Assembly: GCA_900771045.1 (NCBI GenBank)
Contig: CAAGMM010000210.1
Span: forward strand, 1-7,160
Source of the DNA: Bacteroidales bacterium
Lineage (GTDB): Bacteria; Bacteroidota; Bacteroidia; Bacteroidales; F082
DNA length: 7,160 bases
Reading direction: 5' to 3'
Shown: positions 1 through 7,119 of the stretch, in pieces
Position numbering within the stretch: position 1 is the stretch's first letter
Layout: every line of letters starts with the position of its first letter
Notes under the pieces: generated by a model
The model's input: the letters and a program-made list of their open reading frames with translations, nothing else
Database searches by the model: none
What the model was told of the DNA's origin: nothing
Position numbers and translations under genes: made by a program

Positions 1-25
1 CATATTGCAATACATTTTCAATCTG

Positions 26-59
26 CAAATGTAAGGAAAAAAATGATTGGTTTTGCAAA
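26..59 (-). promoter_or_regulatory. Putative leftward Bacteroidota promoter downstream of tamB
   Basis: On the minus strand, TACATTTG (26-33) fits the TAnnTTTG -7 consensus exactly and is preceded, after 22 bp, by TTTG (56-59), the -33 consensus. That spacing is slightly longer than the usual 19-21 bp. Transcription would start near positions 18-22 and leave the window to the left, suggesting that another minus-strand gene begins just outside. The rest of positions 1-91 is A/T-rich and holds no supportable gene; a weak GCAAA/TTTGC inverted repeat at about 55-74 is too poor to call a tamB terminator. Confidence 0.45.
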
Positions 60-91
60 GAGTGACTTTTTTGCGTTTTTTTAAATCATCT

Positions 92-3000
92 TTATCTCGC
101 ATCGTCCTGCTTCTTTTCTTTTTTGTCTTTATCCGCTTTCTCAAGCTTTTTCCTCATCTTATTGAAATTGACAAACACTTCGCTTATCCTGTCGAAGCTT
201 TGCGACAGTGAGAAACCGACGCCCTGTGTGTATTCCGAATAATTGTCGAAGGAATAGGAGTTTAGTATGCTGTTGGCGTTGGAGTGGTTGTAAGCCTTGA
301 GGCTCAGTCGGTTAGTGAGTCTCCACGTAAGGTCGAAATCGCCGACGACATTGCTCGCGTTTTGCCGCGTGCTGTTTTTGGTGCCGCTTGTGTACATGCC
401 GAAGTTGCCTTCGACGATGAGTCTGTCGTTGAAAAGCTGCGTTGAGAGGGCGACTTCGAGTTCCTCGTTGGTGATGTTGTCGCCCGGCGTATACGAAACG
501 CCCACGTCGATGTCGCGGTTTATCTGTGACAGCCAGCTGCTTATTTGGTCCGTTATGACGCCGTAATACGTTGAGGAGCCTAACCTCGACCAGCTGTTGC
601 TGCCGGCGGTATATAGAAATTCACCGAGGACGAGGAGCGAAAGCACCTGTTGCGCCATCATTGATTGGTCGGTGGTGTCGATAACGGAAAAAACGCTGGT
701 AATCACGTCGTTAGTGGCGTTCGGCAGCTCAATGCCGAAGTTAAGCGTGGGGTTCTGCAGTTTGTTTGACAGCCTGATTATGCAGTTGACGTTAATATTA
801 TTGCTCACAGACGTGGAATCGACGGTTATGCCGAGCGACGACAACGATGACTTTGTCTTATACACGCCGGTGACGTCGATGTCAGCGTCGGAGGGGTCGC
901 CCGTCCACACGAGACGCCCGCCGCTTCGTAGCTCAAAAGTCCTTTTGACGATGTTTTTGAGTGAGAAGACGAAGTTGCCGCTGCTGATAACATATTCGCC
1001 GTTGAGCGTCATATCGTCGTTAAGCATGCTGAGGTTGAGGCTGCCGGTGCCGGCGACTTCCATACTGCCCATATTCGACGGAAGCAGTATATCAACTTTC
1101 GCGTCCTGCGTGACGTTGGCGGTGAGGTCGATGAACAAGTTGTCGTATTTTTTCGTAACGACCTCAGGTATAGTGTCAGCGGCGTTGATAGTGTCGGCGG
1201 CGTTATTGTTCACGAATATGATGAAATCGTCGTTCACGCTGCTTGTCGAAGGAAGCGGGATCGTGACGTGCGTCCCTTCGCGTGTCACAGCGTTGAGGCT
1301 GAGGCGGATGTCGTCAAACGAGCCTTGCGCCCGGAAATTACCGGAAGCCGTCGCCGTCCCGTAAAACGCCTTGTCAACGCCGGCGGGAATGTTCATTCCG
1401 AGAAAGTCATTCATCTGCAAATCAACATCAAACTCAACGTCTCTCAGATAATTATGCGTCAAAACCGCATTGAGTAGGGCTTGTTTGCCGATCGTATCGG
1501 TGATGACCATATCCTTTATCGTAACGTTGTTTTCATCAAAAACGATGTCATGATTGAAAGTGTAGTACGTGTTTAGGAAGTCGATGTTACAGCCGGCATC
1601 AATCATCCTGACACCACCTTTCAGTATGGGTTTCTCCAAGGAGCCGCCCAAAGTGAGCCTTCCCGACAAATCGCCCCTCATTCTGCTCACCACGCCGCGT
1701 GTGAACGGGCTGACAAACGACAAGTCGAACTTATCGAAATCAAGGCACAAGTCGAGGCCGCTTTGTCTCCCAGCATAATACAAACCATTGAGATTTAACG
1801 ATTTTAAACCTTCTCTTTCAACCTTTGCTTTAAGCACAATCGAAGTATCCGCTACATTAAGTGCGGATGCGAACGTCAGATCTCCGATGAGGTGTTCGTT
1901 GACGGAAAGTGAATTGACAGTCATTTCAGTTGTGAGCGACGGTATGTCATAAAGTCCGGAAACGACGATGTCGCCGTCAATGTCGCCGCCGAATTTCAAA
2001 TCCTTGTTTTGCGTGATGAAGTTGAAACCGCTGATGTTAAGATTCTTTATATTCACCGACAAAGTGTCTTCCGACATCCATGGCAGTTTTCCGTTCACTA
2101 CAAACCTTTCATTATCACTCGAATAGAGGTCGAAATCATGAAACATCACGTTATAATCCGACAGAACCGCCGTGCTGTTCGGGCTTATGCCCCACTTCTT
2201 TTCGTTCACGGTAACGGCCGTATTGCTCATATCTATAAAGGCCGTCAGCGAGTCTAAAGGATGATATTTCAGGTTGATGTCAGCGTCGTTGAGCGTGGTC
2301 ATATCGTTGTTGTGCCATTTTATGTCGAGCAAAAGAGTATCGTCTGCAATCCGGCCGTTAAGTGTCAGATTATCAAGTCCGAGGCGTTCCGAGTTCTCCG
2401 TACTGTCGCGGAACACGACTTCAGAAACAGATATGTCAAGAACCCCGCGGTCATGATATGTCTTTTGTTTGAGGCCGATATTTTTGAACTTCACGCCCGA
2501 ATAGTCGATTTCGCGAGCATCAAAAGTGGCGTTCAAGCTGTGTTTCCGTGAACTGAACGTCATCGTGAAGGTCGTGTTGTCGGAAACTTTCAGGCTTGGC
2601 GCGAAAAGACTTGTAAGCGGCGTCATCTTCTTCATATCAAGCGCGGCGTAAAAATCCTGTGTTTTCGTGTCGAGACGAGTACAGTCCTGCCACCATGGGA
2701 CGAACATGTAGTAGTCGAAATAATTCATCAACGAATATCCGAGCGTCGAGAAATTGACGATGCCGTCAAGTTCGAAATCAAAGAAGTCGTTATTGATTAT
2801 CAGTCTTTTAGCCTCATCACCATATTCTTCCAATGAAAAATCGAGGCTGTCCATATCAAGCCTGCCTTCATTTCCTTCATAAACAAAGTTCCTTATAGTA
2901 AAAACGCCCGCCATATCGTCAATATCAAAACCCTGAAAATCAGCGTTAACCAATCCGGAGAAGCGGCACTGCGTATCCGGCGGAAGCAGATGAAGCCCGG

Positions 3001-4579
3001 CGAAGTCAAGTTTTTTGATGTCAACATCGGCGGAAATTCCCGGCCGTCGTCCGTTGGTGTTTAGCGAGCCGTTCAAGCGGAAGCTGATTGCCGGTTCGTC
3101 GATGACGGTGTTGACTTTAAGCACTCCGTCGTCGAAGTCGGCGTTCAGTCCGAAGTCGGTGAAGAGATTTTTGAACATGCTCAGTTTCTGCACGTCGGCC
3201 TTCATATTGACGTCGGCATCGTCGTAAGACAAAGTCCCGTTGAGACAGGCCTTCATGCCGACCACGACGGGGTCTTTCGTCCCGGTGAACGGCGTCAGGT
3301 TGAGTTTTTGCGAATTGACCGTGGCGTCGTAACTGCATTGTTCCGTACCCGGCACTGATACAGCCGACATTTCCGCCTTGACGCACCCGATTTTGGTGTC
3401 AAGCGCGACGTCACAGACAAATTCGTAGCAGCCGCCCTTGAACGATATTGAGGCTTTCCCGTTGTCGATTGGCGCGAGTGACGACGGCACCTCGAAATAC
3501 GGATTTGAAGCCGGAATCGCGAAATGGCTCAGATCGTCGAAGTCGTAATCCATTGACTTTATGTCAACATCAAAAACCGTTTGTTCTATTTCCGGAAGCC
3601 CCGTCATCCTGATGTCGCCGGAGAGTTCGGTGTTTTTCCTGAAGTCGAAGACGAAATCCGTCAGTGTGAAATCGCTGATCGTGCCTTCGAATTCGCCGCT
3701 AAAGCCTATCGTGTCGGTCATCTTCGCCATAGAGTTGGAGAAGAAACGCACGTCGCTGAGGGTGTAATAGGAGCCTGGCTTTATCTTGCTGTAGATATAA
3801 ACCGAATCTTCGAAATAGTCCATCTTTGAGAAGTCGTCGAAGCCGAAACGCAGGTCGAGGTTTGCTTTAGAGCCGTTTTGGAAAACCGTAATGTTCTGCA
3901 CATCCAAGCCCGTGTCGTCGAACGTCATCTTATCCGCCTCGAAATGATGTATCCTGAAGCCGCTCTTCTCCTTGCCGGAAAGGCTGTTTATCTGAACCTC
4001 GGCGACACCGTCCTCGAAGCTGAAATTTCTCATAACCCCGTAAATGTTGTCGATGTCGATATGGTGATAATCCATCGTCGTTTTTTCCGGATGGTCCTTG
4101 TTCTGGTTCCAATAAACCACGTGTAGGTTGTTAATGATGACGGCGTCGGCCGTTATCGGGATGTCAATCGGCTCACTGTCACCGCTGAGGAATATCGCGA
4201 AGACCTCGTTCACGTTGAATTTTTCGTTTCCCTCGTATTTCACCACATTGACGAGGACGTCTTGAACGAGGATTCCGTCAAAGCCGATGTTTGGGAAATC
4301 CGAAAGGTTTGTTTTTGCGTCGAGGACGCCCACTTTGAGCATCGGGGAATGTTCAAAGTCGTTCAGTTGCACGTCTTTAAGATAGACCGAGAGGTCCGGG
4401 GCGATGTAGAAAGTGTTGATATACACTTCCGTACCGAGTTTTTTCGAAAAATAACTCGCGGCTGTGCGGGCGAGCATACTCTGCACGTTTACGTCACGGA
4501 CTGCGACGTAGAAACTCATCAAAAACGCAAAAACGAAAGTGATGAGAATTAAAAAGCCGTGTATAATCTTTTTCTTCGT
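92..4579 (-). CDS. tamB: TamB-family translocation and assembly module protein (DUF490), probable ACG start
   Basis: AsmA-like envelope bridge protein, 1495 aa if it starts at the ACG at 4577-4579. The N-terminus is basic (KKK, residues 2-4) followed by a hydrophobic anchor at about residues 8-26. An AsmA-like entry region follows (about 27-95), then a very long run of alternating beta-strand sequence typical of the hydrophobic-groove fold. The C-terminal DUF490/TamB domain (about 1020-1470) carries family signatures: GGRLVWTGDPSD at 1220-1231, LNFGIELPN at 1279-1287, QVLSLLVLGEF at 1311-1321, and INRDIDVGVSY near 1353. The last 22 residues are a Lys/Asp/Glu-rich tail. In Proteobacteria, TamB works with TamA and is implicated in phospholipid transport to, and protein assembly in, the outer membrane; Bacteroidota TamB is thought to pair with the lipoprotein TamL. 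No partner gene lies in this window. Divergent from tsaD. Canonical-start alternatives are TTG 4520-4522 (1476 aa) or ATG 4517-4519, but both remove the anchor. Family call is very secure; the exact start is not. Confidence 0.95.
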   Translation of the reverse strand, partial: TKKKIIHGFLILITFVFAFLMSFYVAVRDVNVQSMLARTAASYFSKKLGTEVYINTFYIAPDLSVYLKDVQLNDFEHSPMLKVGVLDAKTNLSDFPNIGFDGILVQDVLVNVVKYEGNEKFNVNEVFAIFLSGDSEPIDIPITADAVIINNLHVVYWNQNKDHPEKTTMDYHHIDIDNIYGVMRNFSFEDGVAEVQINSLSGKEKSGFRIHHFEADKMTFDDTGLDVQNITVFQNGSKANLDLRFGFDDFSKMDYFEDSVYIYSKIKPGSYYTLSDVRFFSNSMAKMTDTIGFSGEFEGTISDFTLTDFVFDFRKNTELSGDIRMTGLPEIEQTVFDVDIKSMDYDFDDLSHFAIPASNPYFEVPSSLAPIDNGKASISFKGGCYEFVCDVALDTKIGCVKAEMSAVSVPGTEQCSYDATVNSQKLNLTPFTGTKDPVVVGMKACLNGTLSYDDADVNMKADVQKLSMFKNLFTDFGLNADFDDGVLKVNTVIDEPAISFRLNGSLNTNGRRPGISADVDIKKLDFAGLHLLPPDTQCRFSGLVNADFQGFDIDDMAGVFTIRNFVYEGNEGRLDMDSLDFSLEEYGDEAKRLIINNDFFDFELDGIVNFSTLGYSLMNYFDYYMFVPWWQDCTRLDTKTQDFYAALDMKKMTPLTSLFAPSLKVSDNTTFTMTFSSRKHSLNATFDAREIDYSGVKFKNIGLKQKTYHDRGVLDISVSEVVFRDSTENSERLGLDNLTLNGRIADDTLLLDIKWHNNDMTTLNDADINLKYHPLDSLTAFIDMSNTAVTVNEKKWGISPNSTAVLSDYNVMFHDFDLYSSDNERFVVNGKLPWMSEDTLSVNIKNLNISGFNFITQNKDLKFGGDIDGDIVVSGLYDIPSLTTEMTVNSLSVNEHLIGDLTFASALNVADTSIVLKAKVEREGLKSLNLNGLYYAGRQSGLDLCLDFDKFDLSFVSPFTRGVVSRMRGDLSGRLTLGGSLEKPILKGGVRMIDAGCNIDFLNTYYTFNHDIVFDENNVTIKDMVITDTIGKQALLNAVLTHNYLRDVEFDVDLQMNDFLGMNIPAGVDKAFYGTATASGNFRAQGSFDDIRLSLNAVTREGTHVTIPLPSTSSVNDDFIIFVNNNAADTINAADTIPEVVTKKYDNLFIDLTANVTQDAKVDILLPSNMGSMEVAGTGSLNLSMLNDDMTLNGEYVISSGNFVFSLKNIVKRTFELRSGGRLVWTGDPSDADIDVTGVYKTKSSLSSLGITVDSTSVSNNINVNCIIRLSNKLQNPTLNFGIELPNATNDVITSVFSVIDTTDQSMMAQQVLSLLVLGEFLYTAGSNSWSRLGSSTYYGVITDQISSWLSQINRDIDVGVSYTPGDNITNEELEVALSTQLFNDRLIVEGNFGMYTSGTKNSTRQNASNVVGDFDLTWRLTNRLSLKAYNHSNANSILNSYSFDNYSEYTQGVGFSLSQSFDRISEVFVNFNKMRKKLEKADKDKKEKKQDDAR
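1170..1205 (-). repeat. 18-bp in-frame tandem duplication inside tamB
   Basis: Two adjacent 18-bp units (1170-1187 and 1188-1205) match at 16 of 18 positions, differing at 1178/1196 and 1187/1205. They encode NAADTI twice (residues 1125-1136 by the ACG numbering). The duplication sits in an Asn/Asp/Thr-rich linker between beta-rich parts of the C-terminal domain, where extra residues should be tolerated. It is too small and diverged to suggest current phase variation, and the reading frame is kept. Confidence 0.8.
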
Positions 4580-4586
4580 AACTTTG
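4579..4586 (+). promoter_or_regulatory. Putative Bacteroidota -7 element for tsaD
   Basis: TAACTTTG matches the Bacteroidota primary-sigma -7 consensus TAnnTTTG exactly. It lies 17 bp before the tsaD ATG, which predicts transcription starting near 4590-4593 and a very short leader of about 11-14 nt. No clear TTTG is seen at the -33 position about 20 bp upstream, which lowers confidence. A TATAAT string at 4562-4567 is an alternative of the E. coli type but is not the expected consensus for this phylum. The element abuts the tamB start codon on the other strand. Confidence 0.5.
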
Positions 4587-4587
4587 T

Positions 4588-4592
4588 CTCCT
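4588..4592 (-). promoter_or_regulatory. Shine-Dalgarno site of tamB that decides the start
   Basis: On the minus strand, AGGAG is followed by 8 nt and then the ACG codon at 4577-4579. This is ideal spacing for initiation at ACG and far too distant (about 65 nt) for the TTG at 4520-4522. The in-frame stop TAA at 4598-4600 closes the frame just upstream, and no ATG, GTG or TTG lies between that stop and the TTG. The site therefore supports initiation at the ACG, or a sequencing or mutational change of an original ATG. Strong SD sites are not general in Bacteroidota, so this is supporting evidence and not proof. Confidence 0.6.
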
Positions 4593-4603
4593 ATTTTTTA
4601 GTT

Positions 4604-5632
4604 ATGAAAGAGTACATTTTAGCAATCGAATCTTCTTGTGACGACACCTCGGCCGCTGTCCTGAGGGGAACGACGATTCTGTCCAATGTCATTGCAAATC
4701 AAGACGTTCACCGTCTTTACGGAGGCGTCGTCCCTGAACTTGCATCGCGTGCCCACCAGCAAAACATCATACCCGTCGTTGATGCCGCCATCAAGAGGGC
4801 AAATATACAAAAAAATCAAATATGTGCAATAGCATATACGCGCGGCCCCGGATTATTAGGTTCGCTTCTCGTAGGAAGTTCGTTTTCAAAGGCTTTCGCA
4901 CTCGCGATGGACATTCCGCTGATTGAGGTCGATCACACTAACGGACACGTCCTCGCGCTGTTCGCACAAGACGAGAATCCCACGGAAGTGCCGGAATTTC
5001 CGTTTCTCTGCCTCACGGTCAGCGGCGGACATACGCAGATAATGAAGGTCAACGACTATTTCGACCTTGAAATAATCGGGAAGACCATTGACGACGCGGC
5101 GGGAGAAGCATTCGACAAAGCCGCGAAGATAATGGGACTTCCCTACCCCGGCGGCCCCGTAATCGACAGATTCGCCAAAGAAGGCGACCCGAAGGCCTTT
5201 TCATTCAGCCGCCCCAACATACCCGGGTTAGACTACAGCTTCAGCGGACTCAAGACGAGTTTTCTGTATTTCGTGAGGGACAGGCTGCGCGAAGACCCCG
5301 ACTTCATCGAGAAAAACAAATACGACCTTTGCGCGTCGATTCAATGCGAAATCATCGAGACGCTGATGAAGAAAGTCGTCTTGGCCGCCAAGCAGACTGG
5401 AATAACCCAGGTCGCGATAGCCGGCGGTGTCTCCGCAAACTCGGGGCTTCAGGAGACCTTGCGCACGGTAGGCAAGAAACATCACTGGAAAGTCTTCATC
5501 CCGAAGTTCAAGTTCAGTACCGACAACGCCGCTATGATAGGCGTGGCCGGCTTCCTCAAATACCAGCGCGGCGAATTTGCTAATCAGACGATGACTCCTT
5601 ACGCACGTTCAACATATAGAGACGAGAAATGA
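4604..5632 (+). CDS. tsaD: tRNA N6-adenosine threonylcarbamoyltransferase TsaD
   Basis: Cytoplasmic enzyme (Gcp/YgjD/Kae1 family) that transfers the threonylcarbamoyl group from threonylcarbamoyl-AMP (made by TsaC/TsaB-type synthases) to A37 of tRNAs reading ANN codons, together with TsaB and TsaE. The product is 342 aa, the usual family length. Visible motifs: ESSCDDTSAAVL near the N-terminus (nucleotide-binding ASKHA fold); YGGVVPELASRAH; the metal-binding HTNGH at residues 111-115, with both His in the same places as in the E. coli enzyme; SGGHTQ; DDAAGEAFDKAAK; YPGGP; AGGVSANSGL; and STDNAAMIG with the metal-ligand Asp at 307. The start is ATG 4604, giving MKEYILAIESS as in homologues. 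A GTG at 4559 would add 15 residues but would run through the promoter and the tamB start, so I reject it. No SD is evident; the leader is A/T-rich. The TGA stop overlaps the dgt start. All key residues are present, so it appears functional. Confidence 0.97.
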   Translation: MKEYILAIESSCDDTSAAVLRGTTILSNVIANQDVHRLYGGVVPELASRAHQQNIIPVVDAAIKRANIQKNQICAIAYTRGPGLLGSLLVGSSFSKAFALAMDIPLIEVDHTNGHVLALFAQDENPTEVPEFPFLCLTVSGGHTQIMKVNDYFDLEIIGKTIDDAAGEAFDKAAKIMGLPYPGGPVIDRFAKEGDPKAFSFSRPNIPGLDYSFSGLKTSFLYFVRDRLREDPDFIEKNKYDLCASIQCEIIETLMKKVVLAAKQTGITQVAIAGGVSANSGLQETLRTVGKKHHWKVFIPKFKFSTDNAAMIGVAGFLKYQRGEFANQTMTPYARSTYRDEK

Positions 5633-6954
5633 TGGACTGGAAACAACTGCTTAACACTGACAGAGAATCGGAGGCTCACAAAGTGGCCGACATACGCAAC
5701 GCCTTTCAGCGCGACTACGACAGAATCATCTTTTCGAACGTCTTCCGCAGAATGCAGAACAAGACGCAGGTCTTCCCGCTCCCGGGCAGCCAGATGGTGC
5801 ATAACAGACTGACGCACAGCTTAGAAGTGGCCTCTGTGGGACGTTCCATCGCAAGAAAAGTGTCAACGGAAATAGCGAAACGGAATCCGAGTTTGAGCGG
5901 CCTCATCGACGACATCGATACGATTGTCTCGGCGGCATGCCTCGCCCACGACCTCGGCAACCCGCCTTTCGGTCATTCCGGCGAAGAGACGATAAGCAGT
6001 TTCTTCAAAGACGGAGAAGGGAAAAAACTCAAAGCACAAATTCCTGATAATCAATGGTCTGACTTCATCTCTTTTGAAGGAAACGCCAACGCCTTCAGAC
6101 AACTGACGCATACTTTCCACGGAAGACGAATCGGCGGAATGTCACTCACCTACTCCACCCTCGCCACGCTGATAAAATACCCGTATCCGTCGTTCGGCAA
6201 CGAGAAACGCAAGAAATACAACGTGTTTTTCTCTGAAATAGAGACGTTTAGGAAAGTGATGGACAAATGCGGCATTCCCTGCCTCGACGAAAAGAAAATC
6301 ATATACGCACGACATCCGCTGTCGTATATGATGGAAGCCTCCGACGACATCTGCTACTTAGTGCTCGATATGGAAGACGCACACAAACGCAGCATCATAA
6401 CGACGGAAAGCATCGAAGGACATTTCACGGCGTTTTTCAACGCGGAAGACGAAAATGACGCGTGGTTTTTCGGCAGAAAAGAAGATGTTTACAACACCGT
6501 GACCGATAAAAACGAGAGAATGGCGTTCTTGAGAGCAATGGTTATCAATAAGTTAGTCAATTGTGCGGCTCATATCTTCATTGACAACTACGGCGACATC
6601 ATGTCGGGGAGTTTTTCCGGAAGCCTCATCTCGCATCTTCCTGATTTTGAGAAAAAGGCACTTGAAGACTGCCGCGGCTTTTCGTCGGAGAACATTTACA
6701 GAAACCCGGCCGTCGTCAAAATCGAGCTGACCGGATTCAACGTGATTGGCGAACTCATGAACGAGTTTGTTTCGGCGGCGACGAATACCGACACGACATA
6801 CAGAAAGAAGCTATTCTCACTCATTCCCGAGCAGTTCAGGACGGACAAATCGGACGTTTACTCTAAAGTGCAGGTCGCACTTGACTTCATTTCCAACATG
6901 ACGGACCTTTATGCCGTGCAGCTTTACAAAGACATTAGGGGAATTGACAATTAA
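5632..6954 (+). CDS. dgt: dGTP triphosphohydrolase (dGTPase), HD superfamily
   Basis: Dgt-family enzyme that hydrolyses dGTP to deoxyguanosine and tripolyphosphate, acting on the cytoplasmic dNTP pool. The product is 440 aa when it starts MDWKQLL at 5632; the ATG at 5629 adds one Met. Family motifs in order: QRDYDRIIFSNVFRRMQNKTQVFP (in two parts, residues 26-34 and 35-49); RLTHSLEV with the metal ligand His62; AHDLGNPPFGHSGE with the His106-Asp107 pair, plus His115 and Glu118; and EASDDICY with the last metal-ligand Asp at 238 or 239. The HD metal site is thus complete. The protein is shorter than E. coli Dgt (505 aa) but in line with the Bacteroidota form. The C-terminus (MTDLYAVQLYKDIRG) matches the family; the final IDN and the TAA stop lie in sequence resembling the repeat spacer that follows. 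It overlaps the tsaD stop, so co-transcription and coupled translation are likely. Activity on other dNTPs cannot be excluded. Confidence 0.95.
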   Translation: MDWKQLLNTDRESEAHKVADIRNAFQRDYDRIIFSNVFRRMQNKTQVFPLPGSQMVHNRLTHSLEVASVGRSIARKVSTEIAKRNPSLSGLIDDIDTIVSAACLAHDLGNPPFGHSGEETISSFFKDGEGKKLKAQIPDNQWSDFISFEGNANAFRQLTHTFHGRRIGGMSLTYSTLATLIKYPYPSFGNEKRKKYNVFFSEIETFRKVMDKCGIPCLDEKKIIYARHPLSYMMEASDDICYLVLDMEDAHKRSIITTESIEGHFTAFFNAEDENDAWFFGRKEDVYNTVTDKNERMAFLRAMVINKLVNCAAHIFIDNYGDIMSGSFSGSLISHLPDFEKKALEDCRGFSSENIYRNPAVVKIELTGFNVIGELMNEFVSAATNTDTTYRKKLFSLIPEQFRTDKSDVYSKVQVALDFISNMTDLYAVQLYKDIRGIDN

Positions 6955-6971
6955 GAAGTTAGAAGGGCTTA
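6944..6971 (+). repeat. Short degenerate heptamers across the dgt stop codon
   Basis: Four 7-bp steps starting TTGACAA, TTAAGAA, GTTAGAA and GGGCTTA span the last dgt codons, the TAA stop and the first spacer bases. The second and third units share five of seven bases; the others are only loosely similar. They are out of register with the clear heptamer array that starts at 6990. This may be an eroded edge of the same repeat spacer that has come to supply the end of dgt, but the match is weak. Confidence 0.35.
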
Positions 6972-6989
6972 CGATATTCACGTTTTTTT

Positions 6990-7073
6990 GGGCTGTGGGC
7001 TATGAGCAGTGGGCAGTTTAATGCGGAATGCGGAATGCGGAATGCGGAATGTTTAATGCGTAATGCTTAATGT
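6990..7073 (+). repeat. Mosaic heptamer tandem array, 12 units in one register
   Basis: Twelve consecutive 7-bp units fill 84 bp with no gap. Four G-rich units come first (GGGCTGT, GGGCTAT, GAGCAGT, GGGCAGT; 6990-7017). Eight AATG units follow (7018-7073): TTAATGC once, GGAATGC three times, GGAATGT once, then TTAATGC, GTAATGC and TTAATGT. The unit length never changes although the unit sequence switches in the middle. A run of seven T (6983-6989) immediately precedes the array. The short open frame across it (7002-7070, 22 codons) is a by-product of the repeat and is not called as a gene. Confidence 0.9.
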
Positions 7074-7119
7074 CAAAACGGTCTAATTGTCAAACTGTCA
7101 AAAAGTCAAATCATCAAAC
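7071..7119 (+). repeat. Octamer TGTCAAA-type repeat block
   Basis: Four contiguous 8-bp units at 7088-7119 (TGTCAAAC, TGTCAAAA, AGTCAAAT, CATCAAAC) share a core of TCAAA. An outlying copy, TGTCAAAA, is at 7071-7078, and 7079-7087 between them is unlike the units. The block overlaps the last three bases of the heptamer array, so two tandem arrays of different period are joined almost directly. Confidence 0.75.

Noticed and set aside
597..1364. 255-aa plus-strand open frame antisense to tamB
   Set aside because: It lies wholly within the secure tamB coding region, its translation is low-complexity in Ser, Leu and Val with no recognisable domain, and it is explained by the codon usage of the opposite strand.
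4559..4603. GTG start extending TsaD by 15 residues
   Set aside because: Homologues start at MKEYILAIESS-like sequence; the extension would cover the putative promoter and the tamB start and has no family support.
6960..6990. Rho-independent terminator after dgt ending in the T7 run
   Set aside because: The only stem before the T run that I could find is three base pairs (ACG/CGT), too weak to call.
7002..7070. 22-codon open frame (MSSGQFNAEC...) over the heptamer array
   Set aside because: Three 7-bp units make 21 nt, so any stop-free heptamer array yields such a periodic peptide. There is no ribosome-binding site or other coding signal.
6990..7119. CRISPR array
   Set aside because: Units of 7-8 bp are directly adjacent with no unique spacers of 25-40 bp, and there are no cas genes.
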